A DNA stretch of 6,274 nt from Lysobacteraceae bacterium (GTDB lineage Bacteria > Pseudomonadota > Gammaproteobacteria > Xanthomonadales > Xanthomonadaceae). The position numbers and the translations under genes are program-made. Below the pieces are notes generated by a model, which was not told the DNA's origin, did no database searches, and saw only the letters and a program-made list of their open reading frames with translations. Positions 1 to 6,274 of this stretch are shown here, piece after piece. Position 1 is the stretch's first letter. Each line of letters begins with the position of its first letter. The stretch covers positions 1 through 6,274 of the forward strand of contig JAGNNB010000183.1 of assembly GCA_017990865.1 (NCBI GenBank). The letters are read 5' to 3'.

Positions 1-1
1 G

Positions 2-3000
2 GTCTACATCGCGCAGCAGATCGCCGGGCACATCGTCGCCAAGCGCGACGCGCTCGATTCGTTTCTCGAAGGATTGTCGCGGATCCATATCCGCATCGCA
101 TGGATCGGCTGGCTGCTGTCGGTGATCGTGTGGTCGATCCGCTCGCTGGTCGAAATGGTGTTCCGCGGCGTGGTGCTGGCGCAGCGCGCGCTGTCGCGCG
201 AAATGGAATACCAAGCGGACTTGGTCGCCGCTTCGCTCACCGGCAGCGACGCTCTGGTGCATGCGCTGCACCGCCTCGGCGCCGCCGACGACGCGTGGAA
301 TCGTGCGCTGCAGTTCGCGAACGGCGAAGCGCAGGGCGGACGCGCGGCGAAAGATGTCTTCGCGCTGCAGTTGCGCATCATCGAACGCATGCGCGCGGTA
401 CTGGCGGATCCGGAATACGGGTTGCCGCCGCGTGCGGCCGACGGCGATCCGGGGACGCATCGCGTCTTCAACGCAGCGCTGGCGCAGCCGCCGCAGATGT
501 GGTCCACGCATCCGTCGAACGAAGCGCGCGAAGCCAATGTCAAACGCGTTTATATACCCTGCGATATCGACGAGCGCCCGGCGCTCTCGCTGCTACGCGA
601 TGCGCAGAGCCTGAAAGAGGACGCCACGCGGCGCATGATTTCCGGCGAAGCGCCGCCGTTCGTGTCGATCGAAGAATCGCTGCGGCGTTTGGACGAGGAT
701 TTCGATCTGTTGTCCCTGTCTCCGCGTTACCGCGGCACCTACCTGGGTCGCTCGGTGGTCCGCACGCGCAAGCATGCGCATGAGTTGTATCCCACCGTTC
801 CGGCGATGGGCGACGCGATGGCCCAGATCGATGCGCTGTACTCGCAGCAACACGGCGACAACATCGAAAGCCTGCGCGAGCTCGAAGAGCAGCGCGCGCT
901 GCTCGAAGCCATCGTCAATGGCGATCTGAAAGCCAGCGGCGGCGTCGTGCAATGGCGCGGCGCTCAGGTGCCGCGCAAATCGCTGCCGGGCGTGCTGGCG
1001 GAACTCGACGCCGAAATCGCGCCGCTGCGCGAAGCGGTGGAAGAGCACGACCGACGTTGCCGAGGTGCGCATCTGATGGCGGCGGAGCGCCTTGGCCCCG
1101 CGTGGGCGAAGCGTCTGCGCGGCCAGTTGGAAGTGCTGCACTACGCCGAGCACGCCAAGGCCGATGTCGTCGATGCGTATCGCCTGCTGCACAACACCTA
1201 CGCGATCGTCACCGCGGATCGCCGCGTGTCCTCCAGCGAATTGCGGCGCTTGGTGGCGTCGTGCAATCAGTTGTACGACGCGCTCGCCAACGTCTACGGC
1301 CAAGCCTCGCAAGTGACGATCGACGATGCGATCGCGCAGAAACTCGGCGCGGCGACGTGGCCGACCGCGTTGAACGACAAATTCTCGCTATCGCGCGCGT
1401 CCGAAGAGAACATCAATGCGTGGATGAACGTGATCGACGGCTGGTTCCATGCAACCGTCGGTCCGTTGTCGGCGCTGCGGCACGCCGCGCTCGAATCCCT
1501 GCTCGCCAGCGAAGACGAGGTCGCGCAACAAACGCGTTCCGGCGAACGTTCGCCAGAGCCGACGACCTTCTCCGTCGTCCCGCGCGAATACATCGCGCAA
1601 TTGCCCGGGCAAGAGCGGCGCTTGCAGAAAACCCTGGGCTGGTGGGATCGCTTCCAAACCGCCGATGGCTGGTTGCCGGGCGCCGCGCGCGTCGCGGTGG
1701 CGGGCGGCATCGTCGGCGCGGTGTTCGCCGTCGGCAGCAGCGTGGGCTTGTCGAAGGTCAGCATTTTTAACGGGCTGGGACGGCCGGTGGTGGTGAATAT
1801 CGACGACACGACGACAACGGTCGAACCGTACGCGACGGCGACGCTGAGTTTGCCGAACGCCGAGCTGCATCTGATCGAAACCAAAACCGCGGACACTGGT
1901 GAAATCGTCGAGTCGTTCGAGGGCGAAGCGTCGGATGGCTCGCCGCATTTCGTTTACAACGTCGCGAACGCGGTGCCGTTGGTGCAATGGACCGCGGTCT
2001 ACGGCGCGGTGAAACCGGTGCCCGAAGAGCGGCTCGGCGCGGTGCGCTGGAGCGAAACCAGCGTCGATCATGTGTTCGAGGAACCGCCCCAATCGATCAG
2101 CAGCAAGGGCGAGGGCGGAACGCGCACGGTGCTGTCGGCGCTGTCCGATCCACTGCCGATGAATGTGCTGTCGGGTTTGGCCGAATCCGATACGAAGAGC
2201 GAGATCGCCATCGCCGAAGCGCATGCGCGTTGGGATTCGGCGAAGGACGGCTATCTGGCCGACTGGTTCGGACGCGCCAAACCGGGCGGGAAATTGCCGC
2301 AGATCCTCGCCGCGCGTTTGGCGCGCACGCCCGAGGAAATGACGAGCCTGCGCGAAGAACAGGATGCGAGCGTCGGCGCGGAGCACGAGGCGGTGTGCGC
2401 GAAACATCGCGCCCAAGCCGCGAAACCGGGCGCCTCGCCGGCCATGCAGTACATCGCCTTGCGCTGCATCGACGACGCCGAAGAGCGCAACGTGGCCTTG
2501 CTCGACGCGCATCGGCGTTGGCCGCAGGAGCCCTGGCTGAAATTCGCCGCCGGTTACGCTTACGCCTATCGCGCGGAGTGGACGCAGGCGGAGCCGTTGT
2601 TGCAAGCAGCCGCGACCATCCCCGAGGCAGGCCCGATGGTGGCGATCGATATCGCGCGACTGAAGCGCGCGAAAGGCGAAGGCGACGCGGTGACGGCACT
2701 GGCGGCGAAATCGCCCTACCTGCAGACCTTGCTCGCGCTGGAAACGGGGAAGGGCACCGAAAACACGCCCGCCGCCGCGTTCGCGATGTTGGCGAAAGGC
2801 GACATCGACGGCGCGATGCGCCATGCGGAATCCACTCCCGGCTTCGCGACGCAACTGCTGCCGTTGGTCGCCGCGTCCGAGGGCGCCGACGACGAGACCG
2901 TTCGTCGCGCGCTCGCCTTGCCTCGAACCACGACCGACAATCCCGCAGTGCTGTGGGCGCTTTATGCGCTGGCGTCGCGGCGCGGGCTCGACGGCAGCGC

Positions 3001-3244
3001 TTGGCGCGAGGCGGCGTTGAAGGCCGAGCCGGAGCAATCGCCGGACATCGCGCGCTTCCTCGATGCCTTGCGCGAAGGCGCCGACGAACGGACCGCCGAA
3101 GCGGCATTGGGCGAAGTCGGTCTGCACACGCGCGGAACCGCCTACGCCGCCGCGGTGGTGTACATGGGGACGCGCTGCCCGAGCCGCTGGCGGACGCTCG
3201 CCAAGCAACTGTTGTTCGGTCCGGAACGGCCTTACTTTTCGTAA
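2..3244 (+). CDS. Large membrane-associated M48-family metalloprotease with TPR-like C-terminus (5' end missing)
   Basis: The reading frame is already open at base 2, so the gene starts left of the window; 1080 residues are visible and the TTG at 74 is not a credible start. Numbering from base 2, SREMEYQAD at residues 65-73 is the M48 signature that carries the third zinc ligand (Glu69). It is preceded by a hydrophobic segment (about 32-54). THPSNEAR at 169-176 matches the conserved His-Pro...Arg stretch late in M48 domains. The HExxH motif should lie a short way upstream, outside the window. A long, mostly helical, charged region (about 210-550) follows, then a Gly/Val/Ala membrane segment (564-585), then a beta-rich domain (586-710) beginning [16 protein letters not shown]. 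The remainder (about 834-1080) is Ala/Leu-rich helical and TPR-like. The zinc site predicts proteolysis at the membrane; substrate and topology are unknown. M48 is clear; the names for the other domains are inference. Confidence 0.9.
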   Translation, partial: VYIAQQIAGHIVAKRDALDSFLEGLSRIHIRIAWIGWLLSVIVWSIRSLVEMVFRGVVLAQRALSREMEYQADLVAASLTGSDALVHALHRLGAADDAWNRALQFANGEAQGGRAAKDVFALQLRIIERMRAVLADPEYGLPPRAADGDPGTHRVFNAALAQPPQMWSTHPSNEAREANVKRVYIPCDIDERPALSLLRDAQSLKEDATRRMISGEAPPFVSIEESLRRLDEDFDLLSLSPRYRGTYLGRSVVRTRKHAHELYPTVPAMGDAMAQIDALYSQQHGDNIESLRELEEQRALLEAIVNGDLKASGGVVQWRGAQVPRKSLPGVLAELDAEIAPLREAVEEHDRRCRGAHLMAAERLGPAWAKRLRGQLEVLHYAEHAKADVVDAYRLLHNTYAIVTADRRVSSSELRRLVASCNQLYDALANVYGQASQVTIDDAIAQKLGAATWPTALNDKFSLSRASEENINAWMNVIDGWFHATVGPLSALRHAALESLLASEDEVAQQTRSGERSPEPTTFSVVPREYIAQLPGQERRLQKTLGWWDRFQTADGWLPGAARVAVAGGIVGAVFAVGSSVGLSKVSIFNGLGRPVVVNIDDTTTTVEPYATATLSLPNAELHLIETKTADTGEIVESFEGEASDGSPHFVYNVANAVPLVQWTAVYGAVKPVPEERLGAVRWSETSVDHVFEEPPQSISSKGEGGTRTVLSALSDPLPMNVLSGLAESDTKSEIAIAEAHARWDSAKDGYLADWFGRAKPGGKLPQILAARLARTPEEMTSLREEQDASVGAEHEAVCAKHRAQAAKPGASPAMQYIALRCIDDAEERNVALLDAHRRWPQEPWLKFAAGYAYAYRAEWTQAEPLLQAAATIPEAGPMVAIDIARLKRAKGEGDAVTALAAKSPYLQTLLALETGKGTENTPAAAFAMLAKGDIDGAMRHAESTPGFATQLLPLVAASEGADDETVRRALALPRTTTDNPAVLWALYALASRRGLDGSAWREAALKAEPEQSPDIARFLDALREGADERTAEAALGEVGLHTRGTAYAAAVVYMGTRCPSRWRTLAKQLLFGPERPYFS

Positions 3245-3329
3245 GCGGCGTCTGGATCGAAAGCGGCAAGGCGCAAGCGGTCGCGGTCGAAGCGGGCGCC
3301 AGTCGAAGAGCGTTGGGGAGGGGCCTGTC

Positions 3330-3353
3330 AACGCCGCCTACGTCGGCGGCGTT
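3330..3353 (+). terminator. Perfect 9-bp hairpin downstream of the M48 gene, possible atypical terminator
   Basis: AACGCCGCC at 3330-3338 is exactly complementary to GGCGGCGTT at 3345-3353, with a six-base loop TACGTC. It lies 85 bases past the M48 stop codon and upstream of lpxC, where a terminator would fit. No T-run follows (the next bases are AGCACAGCAATG), so it is not a standard intrinsic terminator. It could instead stabilise the 3' end of the M48 mRNA or act in the lpxC leader if transcription reads through. Confidence 0.35.
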
Positions 3354-3394
3354 AGCACAGCAATGTTGCAGGGCGAGAACAGACTGTCGCTTAC

Positions 3395-3406
3395 GTTCAG
3401 GTTCAG
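3395..3406 (+). repeat. Tandem GTTCAG repeat upstream of lpxC
   Basis: The hexamer GTTCAG occurs twice head to tail (3395-3400 and 3401-3406) in the short non-coding gap before lpxC, overlapping the possible -35 region. Two copies of six bases can arise by chance, so a role as a protein-binding site is only a possibility. Confidence 0.4.
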
Positions 3407-3424
3407 TCTGGTGCGTGGTAATCT
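3396..3424 (+). promoter_or_regulatory. Possible sigma-70 promoter for lpxC
   Basis: TTCAGG (3396-3401) and TAATCT (3419-3424) are separated by 17 bases, the ideal spacing, and would start transcription about 55 bases before the lpxC ATG. Each box matches only about three of six consensus positions, so the support is mainly location: a non-coding gap between a finished gene and an essential one. lpxC may also be reached by read-through from the M48 gene. Confidence 0.28.
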
Positions 3425-3486
3425 CGCAAACCATTGATCTCCCGACGCGGCGCCCCGCGCTGACCCTCTCGCGATCCCTCGCCGAC

Positions 3487-4395
3487 ATGAGCCGACAACG
3501 CACTCTCAAGAACGTCATCCGTGCAACCGGTGTGGGTCTCCACAGCGGCGAGAAAGTCTCGATGACGTTGCGTCCCGCGCCGATCGACACCGGCATCGTG
3601 TTCCGTCGCACGGATTTGGATCCGGTCGCCGAAATTCCGGCGCGCGCCGATGCCGTGACCGAGACGATGTTGTGCACCGGTCTGTCCGCCGATGGCGGCA
3701 AGGCGATGACCATCGAGCATCTGATGTCCGCGCTCGCGGGTCTGGGCGTCGATAACCTGTATATCGATTTGTCGGCGGCCGAAGTGCCGATCATGGACGG
3801 CTCTTCCGGCCCATTCGTGTTCCTGCTGCAGTCGGCGGGTATCGCCGAGCAATCGGCGCCGAAGCGCTTCATCCGCATTCTCGAAACGGTGGAAGTGCGC
3901 GACGGCGATAAAGTCGCGCGGTTCGAGCCGTATCACGGGTTCCGCATCGGTTTTACCGTGGAATTCGACCATCCGGCGATTCCCGCCTCGCGTTCGCGCG
4001 CCGAGGTGGAGTTCTCGACCGAGAACTACATCCGCGAAGTCAGCCGCGCTCGCACCTTCGGTTTCAAGCGCGACTTGGAGTTCATGCGCGAACGCAACCT
4101 CGGCCTCGGCGGTTCGATGGACAACGCGATCGTGCTCGACGAATTCCGCGTGCTCAACGACGACGGTTTGCGTTACGCCGACGAATTCGTCCGCCACAAA
4201 ATTCTCGATGCGGTCGGCGACTTGTATCTCGCCGGGCATCCGATCCTCGGCGCGTACGAAGGGTTCAAGTCCGGCCACGCGCTCAACAACAAGCTCGTGC
4301 GCGCTTTGCTCGCGCAGCGTAACGCTTGGGAAGAAGTCACCTTCGAGCAGAGCCAGCCCGTGCCGGTGGTCTTCGGCGTGCCGGCGCTGGCGTAG
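3487..4395 (+). CDS. lpxC: UDP-3-O-acyl-N-acetylglucosamine deacetylase LpxC
   Basis: This zinc amidase removes the N-acetyl group of UDP-3-O-acyl-GlcNAc, the committed step of lipid A synthesis, on the cytoplasmic side. The product is 302 residues, the usual length. Known LpxC residues are all visible: Glu77-His78 in TIEHLMSAL (general base and zinc ligand), Thr190 in RARTFGF, His237 and Asp241 in RHKILD (zinc ligands) with Lys238, and His264 in [18 protein letters not shown] at 101-110 is also typical. The ATG at 3487 gives the standard N-terminus ([20 protein letters not shown]). The frame stays open far upstream, but only as an out-of-frame shadow of the M48 gene. No clear Shine-Dalgarno precedes the ATG. 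The protein ends in non-polar PALA; in E. coli a non-polar LpxC tail is the FtsH degradation signal, so turnover control is possible but unproven here. Confidence 0.98.
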   Translation: MSRQRTLKNVIRATGVGLHSGEKVSMTLRPAPIDTGIVFRRTDLDPVAEIPARADAVTETMLCTGLSADGGKAMTIEHLMSALAGLGVDNLYIDLSAAEVPIMDGSSGPFVFLLQSAGIAEQSAPKRFIRILETVEVRDGDKVARFEPYHGFRIGFTVEFDHPAIPASRSRAEVEFSTENYIREVSRARTFGFKRDLEFMRERNLGLGGSMDNAIVLDEFRVLNDDGLRYADEFVRHKILDAVGDLYLAGHPILGAYEGFKSGHALNNKLVRALLAQRNAWEEVTFEQSQPVPVVFGVPALA

Positions 4396-4688
4396 GTGCG
4401 ATCGCCCCCTGATCCGCTCGCTATCCGCCCACGCTTCGCCGGGTCGACGGTTCGTCCCCGGCTCCTGAGCCCCGCCTGCCTCGAGGGCTGGGCGACCTGG
4501 GCCAGACGACAACGACGCAACGCCTAAATGGCCGTTTCGTGACATCGCTCAATGCAATTAACGAGTTTATAACAAAAACCCGCCGGGTTCTTAACCCTTG
4601 CCTGGCGATGCCCCGGTAGCATGGCCCCGGTCCGTCGGCGGCTCAGAACGCGAATCGAGCCCTCGACCGGTCGTCTGTAGGAATCGTT
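4396..4688. other. Non-coding gap between the converging ends of lpxC and dciA
   Basis: I see no credible gene in these 293 bases. The left half is GC-rich with only short palindromes (for example GGCTCCTGAGCC at 4460-4471) and no T-run, so no firm lpxC terminator can be named. The right half contains an AT-rich island (about 4551-4578) next to the AACCC/GGGTT repeats, which form a terminator for the leftward gene. A TATAAC at 4568-4573 resembles a -10 box but has no -35 at workable distance. Confidence 0.6.
4573..4592 (-). terminator. Intrinsic terminator of dciA
   Basis: Read on the minus strand, the sequence is AAGAACCCGGCGGGTTTTTG. AACCC pairs with GGGTT around a GGC loop, extendable by a G-T and further A-T pairs, and the descending arm runs straight into a T-rich tract (TTTTTGTTAT). 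This is a compact intrinsic terminator about 100 bases beyond the dciA stop codon. In the plus direction the tail is only TTCTTAA, so it would be weaker for lpxC. Confidence 0.55.
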
Positions 4689-5186
4689 TCAGGAATCGTG
4701 CGCCGGTGGCGGTTCGCCATCGCCGGCCTCGAGCGCTGCCCGCATAGCGTCTCGCGCGGCGGCGGAAAGGGGTTTCGCGGGAGTCGTACTCGCCATCGTG
4801 CCCGTCGTCGCGTCGCCAGGACGCAGCGGCGAAGGTGAGGTCGCGGTTTTGACGACGACTTCTGTGACATCCAGCCCGATGGAGCGGGCCGCGTCGAGCG
4901 CTTCGGTGGCCGCAAGCCGCATTCGGGCATGCCACACCGGGCCATCGACCAGAAATACGAGTCTGCTGTTGTCGATATTCGCAAGGCGCACGTGCGCCGC
5001 GAGCGGCATCGGCAGGATGGGACGGATTTGCCGGTCCATCGCTTCCAACCATAGCGCCCGACGCAGCACACGCTCGCCCGGGTCGCCCGCGTCGCCATCG
5101 AGCAACGCGTCGAGAGCGACCTGCGGCGACGTAGGTCGATCGGGTGGTGAGGAAGACGGTGGTCGCGAACGAGACATCGAGGCCAT
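4689..5186 (-). CDS. dciA: DUF721 protein, predicted replicative helicase loader DciA
   Basis: The 165-residue product has a single DUF721 domain at about 36-114. DciA proteins load or activate the DnaB helicase in the many bacteria that lack DnaC or DnaI, so a cytoplasmic replication role is expected. Visible family features are the early Trp (LWLEAM, Trp46), the central LAAHVRLANIDNSRLVFLV strands, and the VWHARMRL helix with Trp85. Residues 1-35 and 115-137 are Pro/Ser/Thr-rich and probably disordered; a possible short amphipathic helix (139-155) lies near the C-terminus. The first ATG (5186) is chosen because a GGAG lies 12 bases upstream, slightly farther than ideal; Met4 (codon starting at 5177) is the alternative. 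It is transcribed away from the M23 gene and towards lpxC. The domain match is good by pattern; the function rests on family knowledge. Confidence 0.85.
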   Translation of the reverse strand: MASMSRSRPPSSSPPDRPTSPQVALDALLDGDAGDPGERVLRRALWLEAMDRQIRPILPMPLAAHVRLANIDNSRLVFLVDGPVWHARMRLAATEALDAARSIGLDVTEVVVKTATSPSPLRPGDATTGTMASTTPAKPLSAAARDAMRAALEAGDGEPPPAHDS

Positions 5187-5187
5187 G
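5184..5187. other. Shared CATG: overlapping divergent start codons of dciA and the M23 gene
   Basis: The palindrome CATG contains the plus-strand ATG of the M23 gene (5185-5187) and, read in reverse, the minus-strand ATG of dciA (5186-5184). With these starts there is no intergenic space, and the promoter of each gene must lie inside the coding region of the other. If either gene uses an internal start (dciA codon at 5177, M23 codon at 5239), the overlap disappears or shifts. Confidence 0.6.
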
Positions 5188-6180
5188 ACTTTACACAGCT
5201 CCGACTTCCAACGCTTCGTTCACATCGCGCAACGGCAAATGTCGGCGTTCGCGCGGCATGTGCGGGCGAACGTCCGCGACCGGGCGATCCCCGCCGCGCA
5301 CCGCGCCGCCGATCGCGCCTGCACGATGATCCAGCAGCGTCCGGGCGTCGCCGCGGGCGTGTTGCTCGGTTGCGGCGCGCTGCTCGGCATCGGCGGTCAT
5401 AGCGTGATGCGCAGCGCCGAGCAGGAACGCCTTCAAGCCGCAGTCCACACCCAGCAAACCCGATTGGACGCGACCCGCCGCGAAGCGCAGCGCGAAGTGA
5501 ATGCCCTGGCTGCCCGCCTGGGCGAGTTGCAGGCCGATGCCAATCGTCTGAACGCTCTTGGCGAGCGCTTGACCCGCATCGCCCAACTCGGCGACGGCGA
5601 GTTCGATTTCCAAAAACCCGTGGGCGTCGGCGGCGCCGGCCCTGTGCGCGATATGCCCGCCACCGATTTGCGCAGCGGCCTTGGCGCGCTCGGCGCGCAG
5701 CTCAAGCATTCCGGGCAGCAACTGACGGTGCTCGAAGCCCTGTTGTTCAACCGCGAACTCGACCGCCACGCCACGCCGTCGCGCGCGCCGATTCTCAATA
5801 GCTACATCACCTCCGGTTTCGGCGGCCGTGCCGACCCGTTCGGCGGCGGCAGCCAAAGCCACAAGGGCGTCGATTTCGAGGCCGATACCGGCGACCCGGT
5901 GCTGGCGGTGGCCGACGGTGTCGTGACCTATTCCGGCGTGCGTTCGGGCTACGGCAACGTGGTCGAGGTCGATCACGGTAACGGCTACGTCACTCGTTAC
6001 GCGCACAACTCGCGCCTGCTGGTGCAGGTGGGCGATCTGGTGCGCGGCGGCCACGAAATCGCCAAGGCCGGTTCGACCGGCCGCTCGACCGGCGCCCATG
6101 TCCATTTCGAGGTCTGGGAAAACGGCGTGGTGGTGAACCCGATGCCGTTCCTCGGCGGTCAGCCCACGAAGAAGGGTTGA
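5185..6180 (+). CDS. Membrane-anchored M23 zinc metallopeptidase (peptidoglycan endopeptidase)
   Basis: The 331-residue protein has a cytoplasmic N-terminus, one membrane segment (about 53-71, PGVAAGVLLGCGALLGIGG), a probable periplasmic coiled coil (about 76-135) and a C-terminal M23 (LytM-type) domain (about 205-320). The full active site is present: His226 and Asp230 in HKGVD, His274 in YAHNS, and His305/His307 in HVHFEV. This predicts a working enzyme that cuts peptide cross-links in peptidoglycan, unlike EnvC or NlpD, whose LytM domains are degenerate and only activate amidases. The ATG at 5185 is the first in-frame ATG and keeps the cytoplasmic segment; Met19 (5239) is an alternative that keeps the membrane anchor. 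A GAGG only two bases before the ATG is too close to be an ideal ribosome site. In Xanthomonadaceae an M23 gene sits here before secA. Substrate and growth role are inference. Confidence 0.93.
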   Translation: MTLHSSDFQRFVHIAQRQMSAFARHVRANVRDRAIPAAHRAADRACTMIQQRPGVAAGVLLGCGALLGIGGHSVMRSAEQERLQAAVHTQQTRLDATRREAQREVNALAARLGELQADANRLNALGERLTRIAQLGDGEFDFQKPVGVGGAGPVRDMPATDLRSGLGALGAQLKHSGQQLTVLEALLFNRELDRHATPSRAPILNSYITSGFGGRADPFGGGSQSHKGVDFEADTGDPVLAVADGVVTYSGVRSGYGNVVEVDHGNGYVTRYAHNSRLLVQVGDLVRGGHEIAKAGSTGRSTGAHVHFEVWENGVVVNPMPFLGGQPTKKG

Positions 6181-6201
6181 TCCGCGGCCTGTCCTGACGG
6201 G

Positions 6202-6229
6202 TTGTTGCGGGAAGCGCTTCAGATACGAT
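6202..6229 (+). promoter_or_regulatory. Possible promoter for the next gene (probably secA)
   Basis: TTGTTG (6202-6207) and TACGAT (6224-6229) are 16 bases apart in the non-coding stretch after the M23 stop codon. The -10 box matches four of six consensus positions and the -35 keeps the TTG. The gene it would serve is outside the window; secA is expected only from the usual gene order. Confidence 0.33.
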
Positions 6230-6237
6230 TCGTGCGA

Positions 6238-6274
6238 GTCGCAAGCCCGACGCATGCACGGGCTTGCTTGCGAC
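6238..6274 (+). repeat. 12-bp bulged hairpin at the right edge
   Basis: GTCGCAAGCCCG (6238-6249) pairs with CGGGCTTG (6259-6266) and CGAC (6271-6274), leaving a four-base bulge CTTG (6267-6270) and the nine-base loop ACGCATGCA. GCATGC within the loop is itself a palindrome. Because CTTG is duplicated, the outer arm can also pair in a second register. It could end M23 transcription or lie in the leader of the next gene. No T-run is visible before the window stops. Confidence 0.55.

Noticed and set aside
74..76. TTG at 74 as the start of the M48 gene
   Set aside because: The frame is open to the left edge, and a start here would remove the zinc-binding HExxH that an M48 enzyme needs.
1388..3331. 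Antisense open frame of 647 codons opposite the M48 gene
   Set aside because: Its Arg/His-rich, low-complexity translation has no recognisable motif, and long antisense frames are expected opposite GC-rich genes.
1987..3486. Open frame running unbroken from 1987 into lpxC, as if lpxC had a 500-residue N-terminal extension
   Set aside because: It lies in another frame over the M48 gene, has an Arg-rich composition typical of shifted GC-rich coding DNA, and LpxC is already full length from the ATG at 3487.
3403..4545. Antisense open frame of 380 codons opposite lpxC
   Set aside because: lpxC is certain on the plus strand; the antisense translation shows no domain and is a codon-bias shadow.
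4539..4573. GTGACA and TATAAC as a rightward promoter after lpxC
   Set aside because: The spacer is 23 bases, too long for sigma-70, and there is no plus-strand gene before 5185.
4798..5184. Upstream in-frame extension of the M23 protein to a GTG at 4798
   Set aside because: It would overlap dciA almost completely, and the added residues are Ser/Arg-rich without similarity to M23 N-termini; the ATG at 5185 fits a membrane-anchored peptidase.
5191..6255. Antisense open frame of 354 codons opposite the M23 gene
   Set aside because: The plus strand has an intact M23 active site, and the antisense product is a His/Ala/Gly-rich shadow with no motif.

Overview
The window is GC-rich (roughly two thirds G+C by eye), densely coding chromosomal DNA from a Gram-negative bacterium. 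The order lpxC, a DUF721/DciA gene on the opposite strand, then a membrane-anchored M23 peptidase fits the end of the division and cell-wall (dcw) cluster of Xanthomonadaceae (Lysobacter/Xanthomonas relatives), where secA normally follows just beyond the right edge. The family assignment is inferred from gene order and protein character, not from a database search.

Layout. Positions 2-3244 (+) hold the 3' part of a very large membrane-associated M48 metalloprotease. It enters from the left edge with its HExxH motif outside the window. It keeps the third zinc-ligand motif (SREMEYQAD), then runs through a long helical region, a membrane segment, a beta-rich domain and a TPR-like alpha-helical C-terminus. 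A gap of 242 bases follows, with a perfect 9-bp hairpin and a possible lpxC promoter. lpxC (3487-4395, +) is complete, with every catalytic and zinc residue present. A 293-base gap then holds a terminator that best serves the leftward gene. dciA (4689-5186, -) encodes the predicted replicative-helicase loader. An M23 zinc peptidase (5185-6180, +) diverges from it, and the two start codons overlap in one CATG. The last 94 bases carry a possible promoter and a bulged hairpin before the next gene, probably secA.

How the genes relate. LpxC commits precursors to lipid A, and the M23 enzyme probably cleaves peptidoglycan cross-links at the inner membrane/periplasm. Both are envelope functions. DciA is a replication protein embedded among them. 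The M48 protein has no known role in lipid A or division. In the usual arrangement ftsZ precedes lpxC, so the M48 gene at that site is the least ordinary part of the window. No RNA gene, insertion sequence, CRISPR array or phage gene was seen. I did not find convincing evidence of a wholly new multi-gene system; the main unexplained item is the architecture and placement of the M48 protein.
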